DNA of 64,000 bases from CAZEJS01 sp964512645 (GCA_964512645.1 CAZEJS010000006.1:36027-100026); one strand, 5' to 3'; shown: positions 23,159-32,782, numbered from the stretch's first letter. The notes: generated by a model not told the origin, from the letters alone. Program-made: numbers and translations.

Positions 23159-24610
23159 CTAAGGTTCCTCGCCTGCAGGCAGGAACATCCCCATCCCGTA
23201 GTGGCAGTAAAACCCGAGGGTAAGCGGACCTCTGACAGGTTCGGGGAATTGCAGCCTGAACCCGAAAGCCCGGCTTACCGGGGGCTGCTTACGCTTCTTC
23301 CGCCATCGATCAAACTCCATCCACCTCACACGTCTGCCGCTTGCAGTTCTGAATGGCAGTTCTTCCACCTTGACCGGAGGCGGAAAACCCCTGCGTTCCA
23401 GCTCGAGCCGGACCTGGTCGGTAGGGCCGTCGATGAGACGTTTGTCGTTCGCCGGGCCTCTCACCTTCGGGTGCCTTACAAGAAGGAAAGGCGTCGAAGA
23501 GACCCATGCGGTGCTCTCCTCGAATACGGGCGCACGACAGGACTCCTCGTCGCCAAGGTGAAGGAGCGCGAGGTCGATGTCGTAATGGCCCTCCCTTCCT
23601 TTGATATAGCGAAGAGAGCCGAGTGCCTCCTGCTCGAGGTCGGGGAAACCGTTCTCGCTGCTGGTGTAGATGACGAGGTGGTCTATCCGCCGGTCTCCAT
23701 CACGATCGACAGGAAGATACCGGGCGTGTTCATGTCCCCTGAGTGGCGCGCCGTCCGCCCCCTTTCCGGAAAACAGCTCTGAAGCCCCACCATCGTTCAG
23801 CCGGCCGTAGCATGATTGGAGAGCGCTGCGGGCCCGCTCGGCGAAAGCCAGTGTCTCTGTTACCAGGGGCAACACGGTGCCGGTGAGCTCGAAGTAGGCG
23901 GCCCTAGCGGGACGTGCCCGTCCGCGTCGTGCCGCTGAGGTGACAGGGGCTTCCCGCTCCTCCAGGGTATAGCGGACCCAACGAGAACCTGGCGGCTGAA
24001 TGAACCCCTCGCTCCTCATCTCCCGGGTCTCGACCAGCAGCGTGTCGAGCTCCAGGGGCAGCGTGGGCGAAAGCAGCATCACCGGGTAGAGATCGCTTGC
24101 GGCATCATTCTGGGAAACAGACGGGCGGCAGTTCATCTCGGGAACCTCATCGTCTACGACCTCAGCCACGCACCAGGACTCCGCTCTCCCCAGGTACGTC
24201 ATGCGCGAGAGCAGTTCGTCCAGGGCCGACCTCTCCTCCCCGTTCAGCTCGACCCCCCTCCAAACCGCAACCAGGGAATCGCCAGGGCTCAGAGACAGGA
24301 AGCTGTCGAGCACCAGGGTCGTCGATCCTTCGCTTTTCTTCCAGTTCTTATCCCAGGGCATGTACTGCCTTGTGTGCGAAGGGGTGGCCGGAGGCACGGA
24401 GTATTCAGGCGGCTCCGCCAGCTTGGAGATAAGCGAGCGCGCTGTCCGCTCGTCGATAACATCCGGGCACTTCTTCTTCCACGTGTAGATGAGCGCCCTC
24501 AGCAGCCTCCACGAAGACGGCGGCCACTCCGTAACGCCCTCATTTGCGCTCCTGTTCCAGGGAGTGGCGTGGTATGTGCCCGCAACAAAGGTGAACCGTA
24601 CCGCAAGCAC
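23159..24610 (-). CDS. csb2: Csb2 (GSU0054 family), Cas5-Cas6 fusion of type I-G
   Basis: About 483 residues with the Csb2 opening VLAVRFTFVAGTYHATPWNR, then NEGVTEWPPSSWRLLRAL, which is diagnostic. The N-terminal half is the Cas5-like RAMP and the C-terminal half the Cas6-like pre-crRNA nuclease (GHEHARYLPVDRDGDRRIDH region and the late PLTLGFYCHYGMGMF). It processes pre-crRNA and caps the 5' handle in Cascade. I chose GTG 24610 because AGGTGA lies 6 bases upstream and family members start at this strand; GTG 24619 and TTG 24643 are in frame upstream. It begins 13 bases after the csb1 stop. Confidence 0.92.
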   Translation of the reverse strand: MLAVRFTFVAGTYHATPWNRSANEGVTEWPPSSWRLLRALIYTWKKKCPDVIDERTARSLISKLAEPPEYSVPPATPSHTRQYMPWDKNWKKSEGSTTLVLDSFLSLSPGDSLVAVWRGVELNGEERSALDELLSRMTYLGRAESWCVAEVVDDEVPEMNCRPSVSQNDAASDLYPVMLLSPTLPLELDTLLVETREMRSEGFIQPPGSRWVRYTLEEREAPVTSAARRGRARPARAAYFELTGTVLPLVTETLAFAERARSALQSCYGRLNDGGASELFSGKGADGAPLRGHEHARYLPVDRDGDRRIDHLVIYTSSENGFPDLEQEALGSLRYIKGREGHYDIDLALLHLGDEESCRAPVFEESTAWVSSTPFLLVRHPKVRGPANDKRLIDGPTDQVRLELERRGFPPPVKVEELPFRTASGRRVRWMEFDRWRKKRKQPPVSRAFGFRLQFPEPVRGPLTLGFYCHYGMGMFLPAGEEP

Positions 24611-24623
24611 TGGAATCACCTCT

Positions 24624-25577
24624 TCACCGCTGCCACTGGACAACTTTTATCGGCGGGTCGGCAAAGAGCCCCTCGTCCCTGCATGACTCGATCAGCGATG
24701 GGAGCGCCTCCTCGAGTGCTGAAGTCGCAGGTATCTCGAAACCGTTCCCCGGGCTGTTGACCCTGACGCTGACTGCCTCGAGGTCGCAGGCGGTGCGGAG
24801 CCTCATCCCCGCCTCGAGGAACCTCCCGACCTTCCACAGGGCAAGCGCGGTGACGAACCTCTCGGCGTTCAGCCCCAGGGCGTATCCCGCGAGCTGCGAG
24901 GTGTCGAGGCTGAAGTAGGCTTTGATCTTCTGCGCGGTGAATTCCACCCGGGGGTACGGTACATGGCCGAAACCCTTCGCAGTATCGCCGCTCGGGTTCA
25001 CCGTGTCGAACTTCACCCCGCCGCTTTCGGCGATGTTGACCCCCTCTGCCTCGATGAACGCCGAGAGCAGGCGCGAGAGGCGTATCCGGCCGTGGCCCAG
25101 GTCGCTTTTTGCGAAGAAGACGCCGTGGATGAGACAGTTGGGGTCGTAACGGAGCACGAACCTGGCAACTTTTCGGTAGTCCACAGGACCCATTTTGAAC
25201 GGCTCGAACTCCTCGGCGAGGATGTCATAGAACGACTGGTCCTTACCTTCCAGGATATACGGGGAGTTGAGGCGGTGCGCGTCGAGCACCGAGTTTGTGT
25301 ACCTGCCGTCCCCGAGTTCCACCTTAACGTAGGGCATCCCTTCAAGCGCCTCCACGAGGTCACCGCGGTCCTCGCTCCAGCATACGGCCTCGAGGCGGTT
25401 CGCCATGCTCTGGGGCGATTCCACCAGGAGCATCTCGGTGCCGTCAGGCCTGGTAAAAGTGGCGGGCCCCAGGTCGGGGAAACCGGTTGGCTGGAACCGC
25501 GAGCCCTGAGCGGGTTTTAACTCCGCCTCGACTCTGACGCTCGGGAACAGTACCGCCTTGTCCAATAATTCGAGCAT
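24624..25577 (-). CDS. csb1: Csb1 (GSU0053 family), Cas7 backbone subunit of type I-G
   Basis: About 317 residues. Family marks: RVEAELKPAQGSRFQPTGFP and ATFTRP near the N-terminus, VESPQSMANRLEAVCW (the strongest Csb1 signature), HRLNSPYI, and HGVFFAKSDLGHGRIRLSRL. In I-G Cascade several copies line the crRNA. ATG 25577 has GGAGG 8 bases upstream; GTG 25586 in frame is too close to that site. It lies 19 bases after the csx17 stop, in the same operon. Confidence 0.93.
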   Translation of the reverse strand: MLELLDKAVLFPSVRVEAELKPAQGSRFQPTGFPDLGPATFTRPDGTEMLLVESPQSMANRLEAVCWSEDRGDLVEALEGMPYVKVELGDGRYTNSVLDAHRLNSPYILEGKDQSFYDILAEEFEPFKMGPVDYRKVARFVLRYDPNCLIHGVFFAKSDLGHGRIRLSRLLSAFIEAEGVNIAESGGVKFDTVNPSGDTAKGFGHVPYPRVEFTAQKIKAYFSLDTSQLAGYALGLNAERFVTALALWKVGRFLEAGMRLRTACDLEAVSVRVNSPGNGFEIPATSALEEALPSLIESCRDEGLFADPPIKVVQWQR

Positions 25578-25596
25578 CTCCTTCACCTCCGAAAGA

Positions 25597-27747
25597 TTAC
25601 GACCGACTCTCCTTTTTCAGAACCAGGGGCAGGGCATGGTTCTCAAACGAGCGCATGTCCACCGGTATGAGCAGCGAAGCCAGCAGCCGAACGCCGTCGA
25701 TGCCGTCCTCGCCAAAAGATGAAAGCGTGCCCACGCCGGAAATGCGCAGACGCCTCTCGGCCAGCCGGCACGCGTCAGGTACCCGGTTAGCCCTGAGCAG
25801 GGGGACCAGTGCCGCCTCTGGGGTCATCCCGACCTCCTCACCGTTCCACGAGAACGCCCCCGGCAAGAAATGGGTCTTGAGCAGAACGTAGTCGCGTTGA
25901 AGCGCTGGAGATCCATTCGGGGGCTGAGAAGGTGGGCTGGGGAAGCGCAAGGGATTAAGCAGAGAAAGCCCCGGCAGGAGTGACAGCGTCTTGCGCTCGT
26001 CGAGCCGGGCTTCCAGGAACAGCCTTATGTCGTTCAGCGTGGCAAAGCGCTGCGCACCCAACGGAAGGCGGTCCAGCTCCTGCCTGGTCCTCTCGAGGCA
26101 CCTGTGCTCGATGACCGAGGCGAGCAGGCGGGTGAGGCTTCTGCCCACCGGTATTGTTTTTCGCGCATCATCTTCCCAGTAAGCGAGACCGCGCTTGAGC
26201 GCCACCGGCTCTATCTCTGCCCTGAAAGGCCCAATTTTATTACCGTAGGGGAGAATTGAAGCCACCGCTGCTGCTATCCTGAACTCCGGTGTGCAGTCGT
26301 CGCTCTTCAGCAGCCAGCCGGGATCGCTCAAAGCAAGCGGCCGCACGGTAAAACCGCCATCTACCCGGAGCGACGCGGCCCCGCTCAAGGCGAGCTCGGC
26401 GGCTCCCAGAGCAGAGATGATGCCCTGGAGCTCTCGCATGCCGCCCTGCACCGCGAACCTGTGCATGGCCTCCCTGAGGCTTTGGAACGCGGACTTGAGC
26501 CCGTGTGGTGCCTCCTTCTTAGAGCTGTTCATAGCCCTCTCGACGCCTGTCAGCCACGAATCCAACTCGTCCAGGAGGCTGATGCCGTCCAGGGTAGTCT
26601 CCCTTGTGTGGTAGAAGCCGAAGGGTATAGCTACGAATGCGTCGCCACGGCGTTTTGCCAGACCGTACCTCACAAACCCGCTTACGCCGCGGCTGGTTCC
26701 AAGTGATGCAAGCGCTCTTGTGAAATCGAGGCCGTCCCGTACGGGCCGCCTTCCGACGCGTGCCCTTCCCTCGGAGAACAACGTGGATATTTCCCTTGCT
26801 GTCGCCGGCCTCTCCCAGAGCGGCAGCCACAGCTCACCGCGGGAAGACTTGCCCCTCTTTTCGGACCAGGTTGCCGAACCGTAACCGACCGGGCTCGGAT
26901 TCACGGTGAATGGATAGGCGGCGTATCCCCGAGCGGCACCGGCGGTATATCTCCTGGCCACCGAGCCGGCAAAAAAGAGAGCCCCTTCCAGCATCAGAAC
27001 GAAATCCCAGGGGTTCACTACCGGGGAAGCTTCAAAGCCCTGGTCGACGTTCGCTCCGCCTGCGGCAGATGGGTTGAAGAAACCGACGGTCTTCCTGATA
27101 GAAGGCGTCTTGGCGCTGCCGTAAAGGGCATCCTCCAGCCAGCCCTGGGCACGGGAGTCAGTAAGGGTATCACTGAGCCGTGCCATGAAGTTGACTGAAA
27201 AGTCCATGCGCCCATCGTTACCCCCGGTGCCGAGCAGCGGAGGGAAGCGAAGCTGGAGTGCGCCTTTATCGTCAGACGAGAGGACCAGCACGGCGTCAAG
27301 CCAGGGGATGGCCTCATCCGGAAGGCGTCTGCGGAGCTCGGATACGATTATGTTTTTGTCCGCCTCCACTATGTTGTTTTTCCCGACATTTACGGTTTCC
27401 AGCGCCTTCTCGGCCACCGCGATGGCCTGGCGGTACGGGGCGAGCCTCGGAGAAGCCGTTTCCTTTATGAACGCCAGGACCTCCCTTTGTTTCTTGTCAT
27501 GAGGGGAGAATCCGGAACTGTTGTTCCAGGGGGCGATTACCGGAGATGGTTCGTAGTCTTCGAGGAAGAACCGGGCCAACTGCTCGCGGCCGAGTACGCT
27601 GCTCAAGCAGAAAACCCCGCCGCGCCAGAAACCGCGGGCGTCCGTGTCCTTCTGCGCCGCTACCAGCCGGAAGACCCCTAGCCCCTTGAGATAGCTCATG
27701 AGGGGTACGGGTGTGCAGCCCCCGAGGTCCAGCGTCTGCCTGTCCAT
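25597..27747 (-). CDS. csx17: Csx17 (Cas8g), large subunit of type I-G
   Basis: 716 residues. The N-terminus LGGCTPVPLMSYLKGLGVFR, followed by the ARGFWRGGVFCLSSVLGREQ and VIAPWNNSSGF segments, is the hallmark of Csx17, the large subunit that recognises the PAM in type I-G effector complexes. GGNDGRMDFSVNFMARL in the middle and the C-terminal RRLRISGVG segment are also typical. ATG 27747 comes 3 bases after the cas3 stop with GAGGGG upstream. Length is normal for the family and no interruption is seen. Confidence 0.95.
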   Translation of the reverse strand: MDRQTLDLGGCTPVPLMSYLKGLGVFRLVAAQKDTDARGFWRGGVFCLSSVLGREQLARFFLEDYEPSPVIAPWNNSSGFSPHDKKQREVLAFIKETASPRLAPYRQAIAVAEKALETVNVGKNNIVEADKNIIVSELRRRLPDEAIPWLDAVLVLSSDDKGALQLRFPPLLGTGGNDGRMDFSVNFMARLSDTLTDSRAQGWLEDALYGSAKTPSIRKTVGFFNPSAAGGANVDQGFEASPVVNPWDFVLMLEGALFFAGSVARRYTAGAARGYAAYPFTVNPSPVGYGSATWSEKRGKSSRGELWLPLWERPATAREISTLFSEGRARVGRRPVRDGLDFTRALASLGTSRGVSGFVRYGLAKRRGDAFVAIPFGFYHTRETTLDGISLLDELDSWLTGVERAMNSSKKEAPHGLKSAFQSLREAMHRFAVQGGMRELQGIISALGAAELALSGAASLRVDGGFTVRPLALSDPGWLLKSDDCTPEFRIAAAVASILPYGNKIGPFRAEIEPVALKRGLAYWEDDARKTIPVGRSLTRLLASVIEHRCLERTRQELDRLPLGAQRFATLNDIRLFLEARLDERKTLSLLPGLSLLNPLRFPSPPSQPPNGSPALQRDYVLLKTHFLPGAFSWNGEEVGMTPEAALVPLLRANRVPDACRLAERRLRISGVGTLSSFGEDGIDGVRLLASLLIPVDMRSFENHALPLVLKKESRS

Positions 27748-27750
27748 TGC

Positions 27751-30246
27751 CTATCCCCTCTCCTTGATGCTCGCCCTCGCGTCCGCAGCCCGGAGCAGAG
27801 CTTCGAGAAACGCCAGCCGGAAGGGGCCCATCTTACTGGAATCCACGAGGAGGGAGACCCTCTCCGTCCAGGAAGGCCTCTCGGTGCCCCCCAGTTCCAT
27901 GCACGACAGGTCGAGCTTGCTGGCGGGCACAGAAAGACCTTCGCCAAGTCGCACGGCTGGAAGTTCGTCACCGTCCCATACCCCGAGAGCAAATCGCCTG
28001 CCGTCCTCGGGACCGTTCTCGCCGGGAACCGGGCGGATGCTCGTTCGGACCCTGCCGTGATGTGAAGCGATGAGATAAATGACGAGGTCCTGTTCCCGTG
28101 CATCGAGGCCCGCAAAGGCGCCCGGGGCAACGCCAGAGACAAGGGCCAGCGCCCCGGCAAGCTCATGTCGGAAATAGTCTCGGTCGTACCGAATCCTTTT
28201 CCCCCTTCCGGGGGCCTTAGCCCAGGGGCCTTCTCCGCCAGGTTTGTCGTCCTGCTCGAGAGACAGAAGCGCCGCCTGGAACACCGGGGAGGATTTGCCG
28301 ATGTCGTGGAGTGCAGCAGCCAGGGCCAGGAGTTTCGCTGCCCGCTCGTCGGTACCCCAACCGAGGGTTCCGGCGATGGAACGGACCTCATCCAGCGTAT
28401 CGGCGGAGTGCTCCTGGAGTGTGACCCATCTGTAGCTTGCTTCGAAGGAGGCCTGGTCCTCTCCGGCCCCTTCGAGATCGAGGTGGTCCGGTTCGACATT
28501 GACGGTTTCGACCTTGTCTTTGCACTCAGGGTCCCAGCCAACGTCCGGGGAGTACCCTCCGCTTGATGCCTTCAACATGACGACCGCACCTGGGTACAGG
28601 GCTCCTTTTCCCGTCTCGCGCCATAACCCGTCTATGAAATCCCAGGTCCATGCACGGTATTCTGCGTCGAGGCGTTGCCTGAGCTCGTGGACCGGGACCG
28701 GGCAGAGCTCATCCCGCGCCGGCTTTTTCTCATCATCAGCTTTTTTAAAGTCTCGCCAGAAGACGCTGGCATCAAGCGAATCGCTCTCCCTTATAAAACG
28801 AGAGACGTCCGTATCGTCCCCGGAGAGGTCGGGGGAAGTATCAAAGAGGCCTTCGAGATCTCGTGCACGAAGGACGAAGTGTGCACCGGCAAGTGGCGTG
28901 TCAATGTCGATACGTGCAAGAGACCCCGGAGAAGCTGACTGGTCCTCGATTGCCATGAGCGTGGTGCGGGCGAACTCTATCTCCTCTTTCTCGTACGGAG
29001 GGTAATCCTTTTCCGCAAGGTCGAGCCAGAAAGCGCGCGCTTCTTTCTCTTTTCCGAACCGGTTGCACCTTCCGAGGCGCTGTACGATGGCGGGCCAGGG
29101 GGCCAGTTCTGTGAACAAGGTCGTGCTCGTTATGTTTACCCCGGCCTCGACCACCTGGGTGGAGACAAGTATCCTGCCGCCCTCGGCAGCCGGGCCCCTG
29201 GCGATCGCCTCCTCCAGTCGGTCCCTGTCCTGCCTGCGAAAACGGGAGTGGACGAGCATCAGATCAGCTTTCGGGGAGCCCTTCATCTTTCCGAGCTTCC
29301 TGGATATCGCGTTGTAGACTTTCCGGGCCCGCTCAACGGTGTTGAGCACCACCAGGGTTTGCGTTCCGTCCCTGTGAGCGCCCAGGACTTCCTCTGCTAC
29401 TCGCGTGGCATATTTAGCGCCCCCTTCGAGCCCCGTGAGGGCGTTGATCGTCTTCACCGCTTGCACCCGGGATTCAATCTCCGGGACCGCCAGGTCTGTC
29501 TCATCGATAGAGAAGACCACTCCCTCGCCGCCGCGGAAATCCGGGACGTCAAACCATGACGGGCAGAGCGTTGCCGACATCCAGAGGCTTGAGCAGGGGA
29601 AAACGGTTCCGTACCGGTCCCTCAGCCCGTCCAGTTGCGCAGAGGTTGCCAGGGCGCTGCTCATCAACTGGACCTCGTCAAAAACCCAGAAGCAATCGTT
29701 GTTGAGCAGGCCGAAAGAGCGGGGCCAGGCATAGCGGCTCTGGGCATAGCCGCGGTTCAGTGCCCTGGACAGAAGCATGTCCTGCGTTCCGACAATCACG
29801 CACTCGCGCTCGGGGTAAAGAACCCATTCGTCCTCTTTTTCGCCTCCCATGAGGACGTAGACGGGCACCCTGTCGGACAGGCCGGCCTTATCGATAAATG
29901 TGCGAGCCTCTCTTACGGTCTGGCCGACAAGGGTTCGCAGGGGAAGGCAGTAGACGAGCCTGCGGGGAAGGCGGTGGGAGTCATCTGCCCCCTTGAAGCG
30001 CCTCCACAGCCAGGTCCCCAGGACCGCAAGGGTTTTCCCCGTGCCGGTCGGTGCGTTAAGGAACTGTGGAAGGGGTTTGGCTGTGGCAAGCCGCGACTGG
30101 TAAGGAAACGGTTCCCGACCCAGGCAATCTTCGAAAAAACGCTGGTACCCATTTTGCTCCAACTGATCATCCCCCCACCAGCAGCGAGCTACAAATTTGA
30201 CGTCCTGTCCGCCGTCATATCCCGGGAAGCGCCGCGTGTATTTCAT
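27751..30246 (-). CDS. cas3: Cas3 helicase-nuclease with C-terminal HD domain (type I-G form)
   Basis: About 831 residues. SF2 helicase core: Walker A NAPTGTGKT (64-72), DEVQ box (190-193) in VFDEVQLM, motif III WMSATL and motif VI QRLGRCNR. The HD nuclease is at the C-terminus (ALHDIGK, HD at 647-648; FRHELA; ASHHGR near 729), the order characteristic of I-G/I-U rather than the N-terminal HD of other type I systems. It degrades the displaced target strand once recruited by Cascade. ATG 30246 is used, but TTG 30273 is in frame; neither has an ideal ribosome site. It is first gene of the cas operon. Confidence 0.95.
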   Translation of the reverse strand: MKYTRRFPGYDGGQDVKFVARCWWGDDQLEQNGYQRFFEDCLGREPFPYQSRLATAKPLPQFLNAPTGTGKTLAVLGTWLWRRFKGADDSHRLPRRLVYCLPLRTLVGQTVREARTFIDKAGLSDRVPVYVLMGGEKEDEWVLYPERECVIVGTQDMLLSRALNRGYAQSRYAWPRSFGLLNNDCFWVFDEVQLMSSALATSAQLDGLRDRYGTVFPCSSLWMSATLCPSWFDVPDFRGGEGVVFSIDETDLAVPEIESRVQAVKTINALTGLEGGAKYATRVAEEVLGAHRDGTQTLVVLNTVERARKVYNAISRKLGKMKGSPKADLMLVHSRFRRQDRDRLEEAIARGPAAEGGRILVSTQVVEAGVNITSTTLFTELAPWPAIVQRLGRCNRFGKEKEARAFWLDLAEKDYPPYEKEEIEFARTTLMAIEDQSASPGSLARIDIDTPLAGAHFVLRARDLEGLFDTSPDLSGDDTDVSRFIRESDSLDASVFWRDFKKADDEKKPARDELCPVPVHELRQRLDAEYRAWTWDFIDGLWRETGKGALYPGAVVMLKASSGGYSPDVGWDPECKDKVETVNVEPDHLDLEGAGEDQASFEASYRWVTLQEHSADTLDEVRSIAGTLGWGTDERAAKLLALAAALHDIGKSSPVFQAALLSLEQDDKPGGEGPWAKAPGRGKRIRYDRDYFRHELAGALALVSGVAPGAFAGLDAREQDLVIYLIASHHGRVRTSIRPVPGENGPEDGRRFALGVWDGDELPAVRLGEGLSVPASKLDLSCMELGGTERPSWTERVSLLVDSSKMGPFRLAFLEALLRAADARASIKERG

Positions 30247-30348
30247 CGAGATAAAAAGGCCGCTTATGAACAAGTGTCTCGCAGAGCCTCCCCACCCCGC
30301 TTTGGATGACAGGCAGTTAATAGCCCCGGAGTTTTCAATTGCGGGCCA

Positions 30349-30380
30349 ATTCTATCATTGGCCTGTGACATCTTTGAGAG
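30349..30380 (-). promoter_or_regulatory. candidate promoter of the cas operon
   Basis: Minus-strand extended -10 element TGATAGAAT (plus 30349-30357) about 100 bases before the cas3 start, with a weak TCAAAG 17 bases before TAGAAT. The extended TG element could compensate for the poor -35 box. Confidence 0.35.
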
Positions 30381-30404
30381 GCCAGCCGGGAGTCACCCGC
30401 CGGT

Positions 30405-31736
30405 TCAGGCGTCGAGCACCGCTCCCGCCGCGTCCTGCCCGCTGCGGAGGGCGCCTTCGACGCAGGAGACCAGGTACATGTAGGAGCCCGCCAGGTGCAG
30501 GCCGGCGACGTCGCGGATGTTGTTGCGCTTCAGGCAGTACATGGCGGGGAACTGCCCGGGCGATTCAAGGCAGATGGCTTCCGGCCAGCGCACGACGTCG
30601 GCGACCAGCGGTTTCGAGGCTATGCGGCCGCCGAGGCGCCTGACCTCTTCGATGACCCTGGCCACCACCTGGTCGTCGGGCAGCTCCATCAGCCCGGCGG
30701 CCCGCCTGCCGTAAGTTACGCAGTGGGACAGGCCGGTTCCGGGAGGGGCGAAACCGGGGGATTTTTCGCTGCAGTCGTTCAGGCCGGGCAGGAAGCTCCC
30801 CGCCGCCGCGGGCACCGCGACCGCGTATAGGCCCGGCGGTAGCACCCGCTCCTCCATGGCGAGCATCACGTGCACCGTCGAGCTGTACCTGACCGTCTCC
30901 AGCGGCCTGCGGATCGTCTCGGGGAGCCCCGGCATCAGCCGGAGCGCCGTTGAGGCGGTGGTCGCGCATATAACGTGGTCGGCATCCGCGAACCCGTCCG
31001 CCGTTTCGACGCCTTTCACCGCGCCGTTCTCGATGACCACCTCCCGGACCGGGGTGGAAAGCCTCACTTCCTCCCTGCACGCCTCGTAGAGGGCGGCCGG
31101 CAGGGAGCCGATGCCCCGCTCCAGGAGGAGGAGCCCCTCGTAGAGCCCCATGAGGCCGATGAGATGGGGGATCGAGACCTGGTCGGGCTCCCCCAGGGTC
31201 AGGGAGGCGACCAGCGGCCCCATCGCCCAGTCCAGGGCCTCCCGCCCGCCGTGCTTCAGCGTGAACTCCTCCACGCTGGTGTCGCCGAGGTCCAGCAGGC
31301 ACTCGGGGTTCATCGCGGAGATGTCCACGTTGACGTAGCGCTTCAGCATCTGGAAGAGGACTTTCGCCATCTGCGGGTAGACCTTGAACGGGAAGCCGCG
31401 GAACCGCACAAGCTCCCCGAGCCCCTTCAGCGCCTCCTTGAACCCCCGGCCCGGCAGGGGGTAGGCCTTCCCGTCCCTCCAGAAAGCGACCTTGAGGTCG
31501 AAGGGGATGATCTCGCGCTCCAGTCCGAGCTCCCGGCAGAGCTCCAGCTGGCTCGAACAGACCCTGGCCATGAACTGGGCCCCGGTATCGAAGGTGAAGC
31601 CGTCCCTCTGGTAACACCTCGCGCGCCCCCCGGCCTCGGCGGCGCTCTCGAACGCGGTGACGTCCACCCCGGCCCGCTTCAGCCGGTGGGTGGCCGCCAG
31701 CCCCGCCGCTCCTGCTCCGATCACGACGACTTTCAT
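30405..31736 (-). CDS. NAD(P)/FAD-dependent oxidoreductase, protoporphyrinogen-oxidase/amine-oxidase type
   Basis: 443 residues. N-terminal Rossmann VVVIGAGAAGLAATHRLKRA, then FESAAEAGGRARCYQRDGF, FAD contact FDTGAQFMARV, and C-terminal LHLAGSYMYLVSCVEGALRS: the GR2-type FAD fold shared by HemY/HemG-like enzymes, carotenoid and squalene dehydrogenases and monoamine oxidases. No heme genes are adjacent, so substrate is open. ATG 31736 follows GGGGTGAGC; GTG 31742 is 2 codons upstream. It sits just outside the upstream edge of the cas operon in GC-rich host DNA. Confidence 0.82.
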   Translation of the reverse strand: MKVVVIGAGAAGLAATHRLKRAGVDVTAFESAAEAGGRARCYQRDGFTFDTGAQFMARVCSSQLELCRELGLEREIIPFDLKVAFWRDGKAYPLPGRGFKEALKGLGELVRFRGFPFKVYPQMAKVLFQMLKRYVNVDISAMNPECLLDLGDTSVEEFTLKHGGREALDWAMGPLVASLTLGEPDQVSIPHLIGLMGLYEGLLLLERGIGSLPAALYEACREEVRLSTPVREVVIENGAVKGVETADGFADADHVICATTASTALRLMPGLPETIRRPLETVRYSSTVHVMLAMEERVLPPGLYAVAVPAAAGSFLPGLNDCSEKSPGFAPPGTGLSHCVTYGRRAAGLMELPDDQVVARVIEEVRRLGGRIASKPLVADVVRWPEAICLESPGQFPAMYCLKRNNIRDVAGLHLAGSYMYLVSCVEGALRSGQDAAGAVLDA

Positions 31737-32005
31737 GCTCACCCCTGAACGGTGCGTCCGCGCCGGTTGCCCCGGCGCCTTTCCTCCCGGCGCCCCGGGA
31801 GCCGGTGAAACCGGCCCCGGCGGACATCATTGTACACCGTCAGCGGAAACGAGACGCCCGCGCGCCCCGCGGGGACCTCCGGCGCGGGAATATGGGATCG
31901 GCCTGCTGAACGACGCCCTCCGGTGAAGCGTTGAACGGTCCGAACCAGTCCGGACTCCTGTGGTAACATCACCGCGAAACGTCGTTCGCGGGGAGAGGAG
32001 GGAAG

Positions 32006-32425
32006 ATGAAGAAGATGCCGTTCATGTTGTGCGCCGCGGCGTTCGTTGTAGCGCTGCTGCTCGTCGCCGGCTGCGGGGGGAACGGAAAGAGCCCGAGTTC
32101 CACGGAGACCGAGAGCTCTGAAGACGTCGAGACAGTGTCCCTGGACGAGGACGTGCACGAAGGGATCATCGGCACCTTCGAAGACAACGGCGGCAACGGG
32201 CTCACGATCACATTCAAGAAGGGCGGCAGTTTCCAGGGCAACGCCTGGGGCTCGGAGAAGAGCGGGACTTACGAGGTGGAGAAGGATTCCGAGGGATACA
32301 ACAGCGTGGCCTTGAAGTTCGCCGACTCCAGCCCGAGCGAGAGCTGGGGTGTGGGGATCGGCATGGGAAAGGTCGTGGCCGTCACCAGCCCCGACGGCCA
32401 GCAGTATGACAAGGTGGAGAAGTAG
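32006..32425 (+). CDS. small lipoprotein, unknown function
   Basis: 139 residues with signal peptide MKKMPFMLCAAAFVVALLLV and lipobox VAGC (Cys23). A Ser/Glu linker is followed by a compact beta domain (GIIGTFEDNGGNGLTITFKK, NAWGSEKSGTYEVEKD) that resembles the lipocalin-like small lipoproteins of Gram-positives. ATG has GGGAGAGGAGGGAAG upstream. It is exported and membrane anchored; role unknown. Confidence 0.8.
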   Translation: MKKMPFMLCAAAFVVALLLVAGCGGNGKSPSSTETESSEDVETVSLDEDVHEGIIGTFEDNGGNGLTITFKKGGSFQGNAWGSEKSGTYEVEKDSEGYNSVALKFADSSPSESWGVGIGMGKVVAVTSPDGQQYDKVEK

Positions 32426-32464
32426 TCCCGGAGCCCCGTGCTCCCAGGCGGCCGCCCGCTCCGA

Positions 32465-32782
32465 TCAGCTTTCGAACAGGGGACAGGTCTTGACGCCGTC
32501 CCAGATGTCATCAGGGATGTGCTCGTACCTGCTGCACCTGTGCTCTTCCTCGAGCATCAGGACCGGGCATTGAAGGCAGTGCGATTTCCTTTTCACGAAA
32601 GAGCGGAGGTCGCGGTTCCATATCGAACTCTCGGGGATCAGGTCCTTCCTCCAGACGGAGTCCTCGGGGATGCGCAGCTCCCGGACCCAGATCGAATCGT
32701 CCTTGAACCTCTTCTTGAGCCGTTTCATGTCTGCCTCGACCTCCAGCCGGACAACGGTATACGTGTGACTGGTGTTCGGCAT
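32465..32782 (-). CDS. small Cys-containing protein with WxRDL repeats, unknown
   Basis: 105 residues, convergent with the lipoprotein gene. Residues ~29-61 contain three near-repeats of 11-12 residues: DSIWVRELRIPE, DSVWRKDLIPES, SIWNRDLRSF. The C-terminal part has HCLQC, then HRCSRYEH and a last TCPLF, a spacing that could bind zinc or an Fe-S cluster. Two N-terminal starts are possible (32782 or Met19). No family is recognised. Codon use is GC-rich like the host genes. Confidence 0.5.
   Translation of the reverse strand: MPNTSHTYTVVRLEVEADMKRLKKRFKDDSIWVRELRIPEDSVWRKDLIPESSIWNRDLRSFVKRKSHCLQCPVLMLEEEHRCSRYEHIPDDIWDGVKTCPLFES

Noticed and set aside
30405..31736. FAD oxidoreductase as an accessory gene of the CRISPR operon
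   Set aside because: Although on the same strand, it is GC-rich like the host genome and separated from cas3 by about 160 bases containing a candidate cas promoter.
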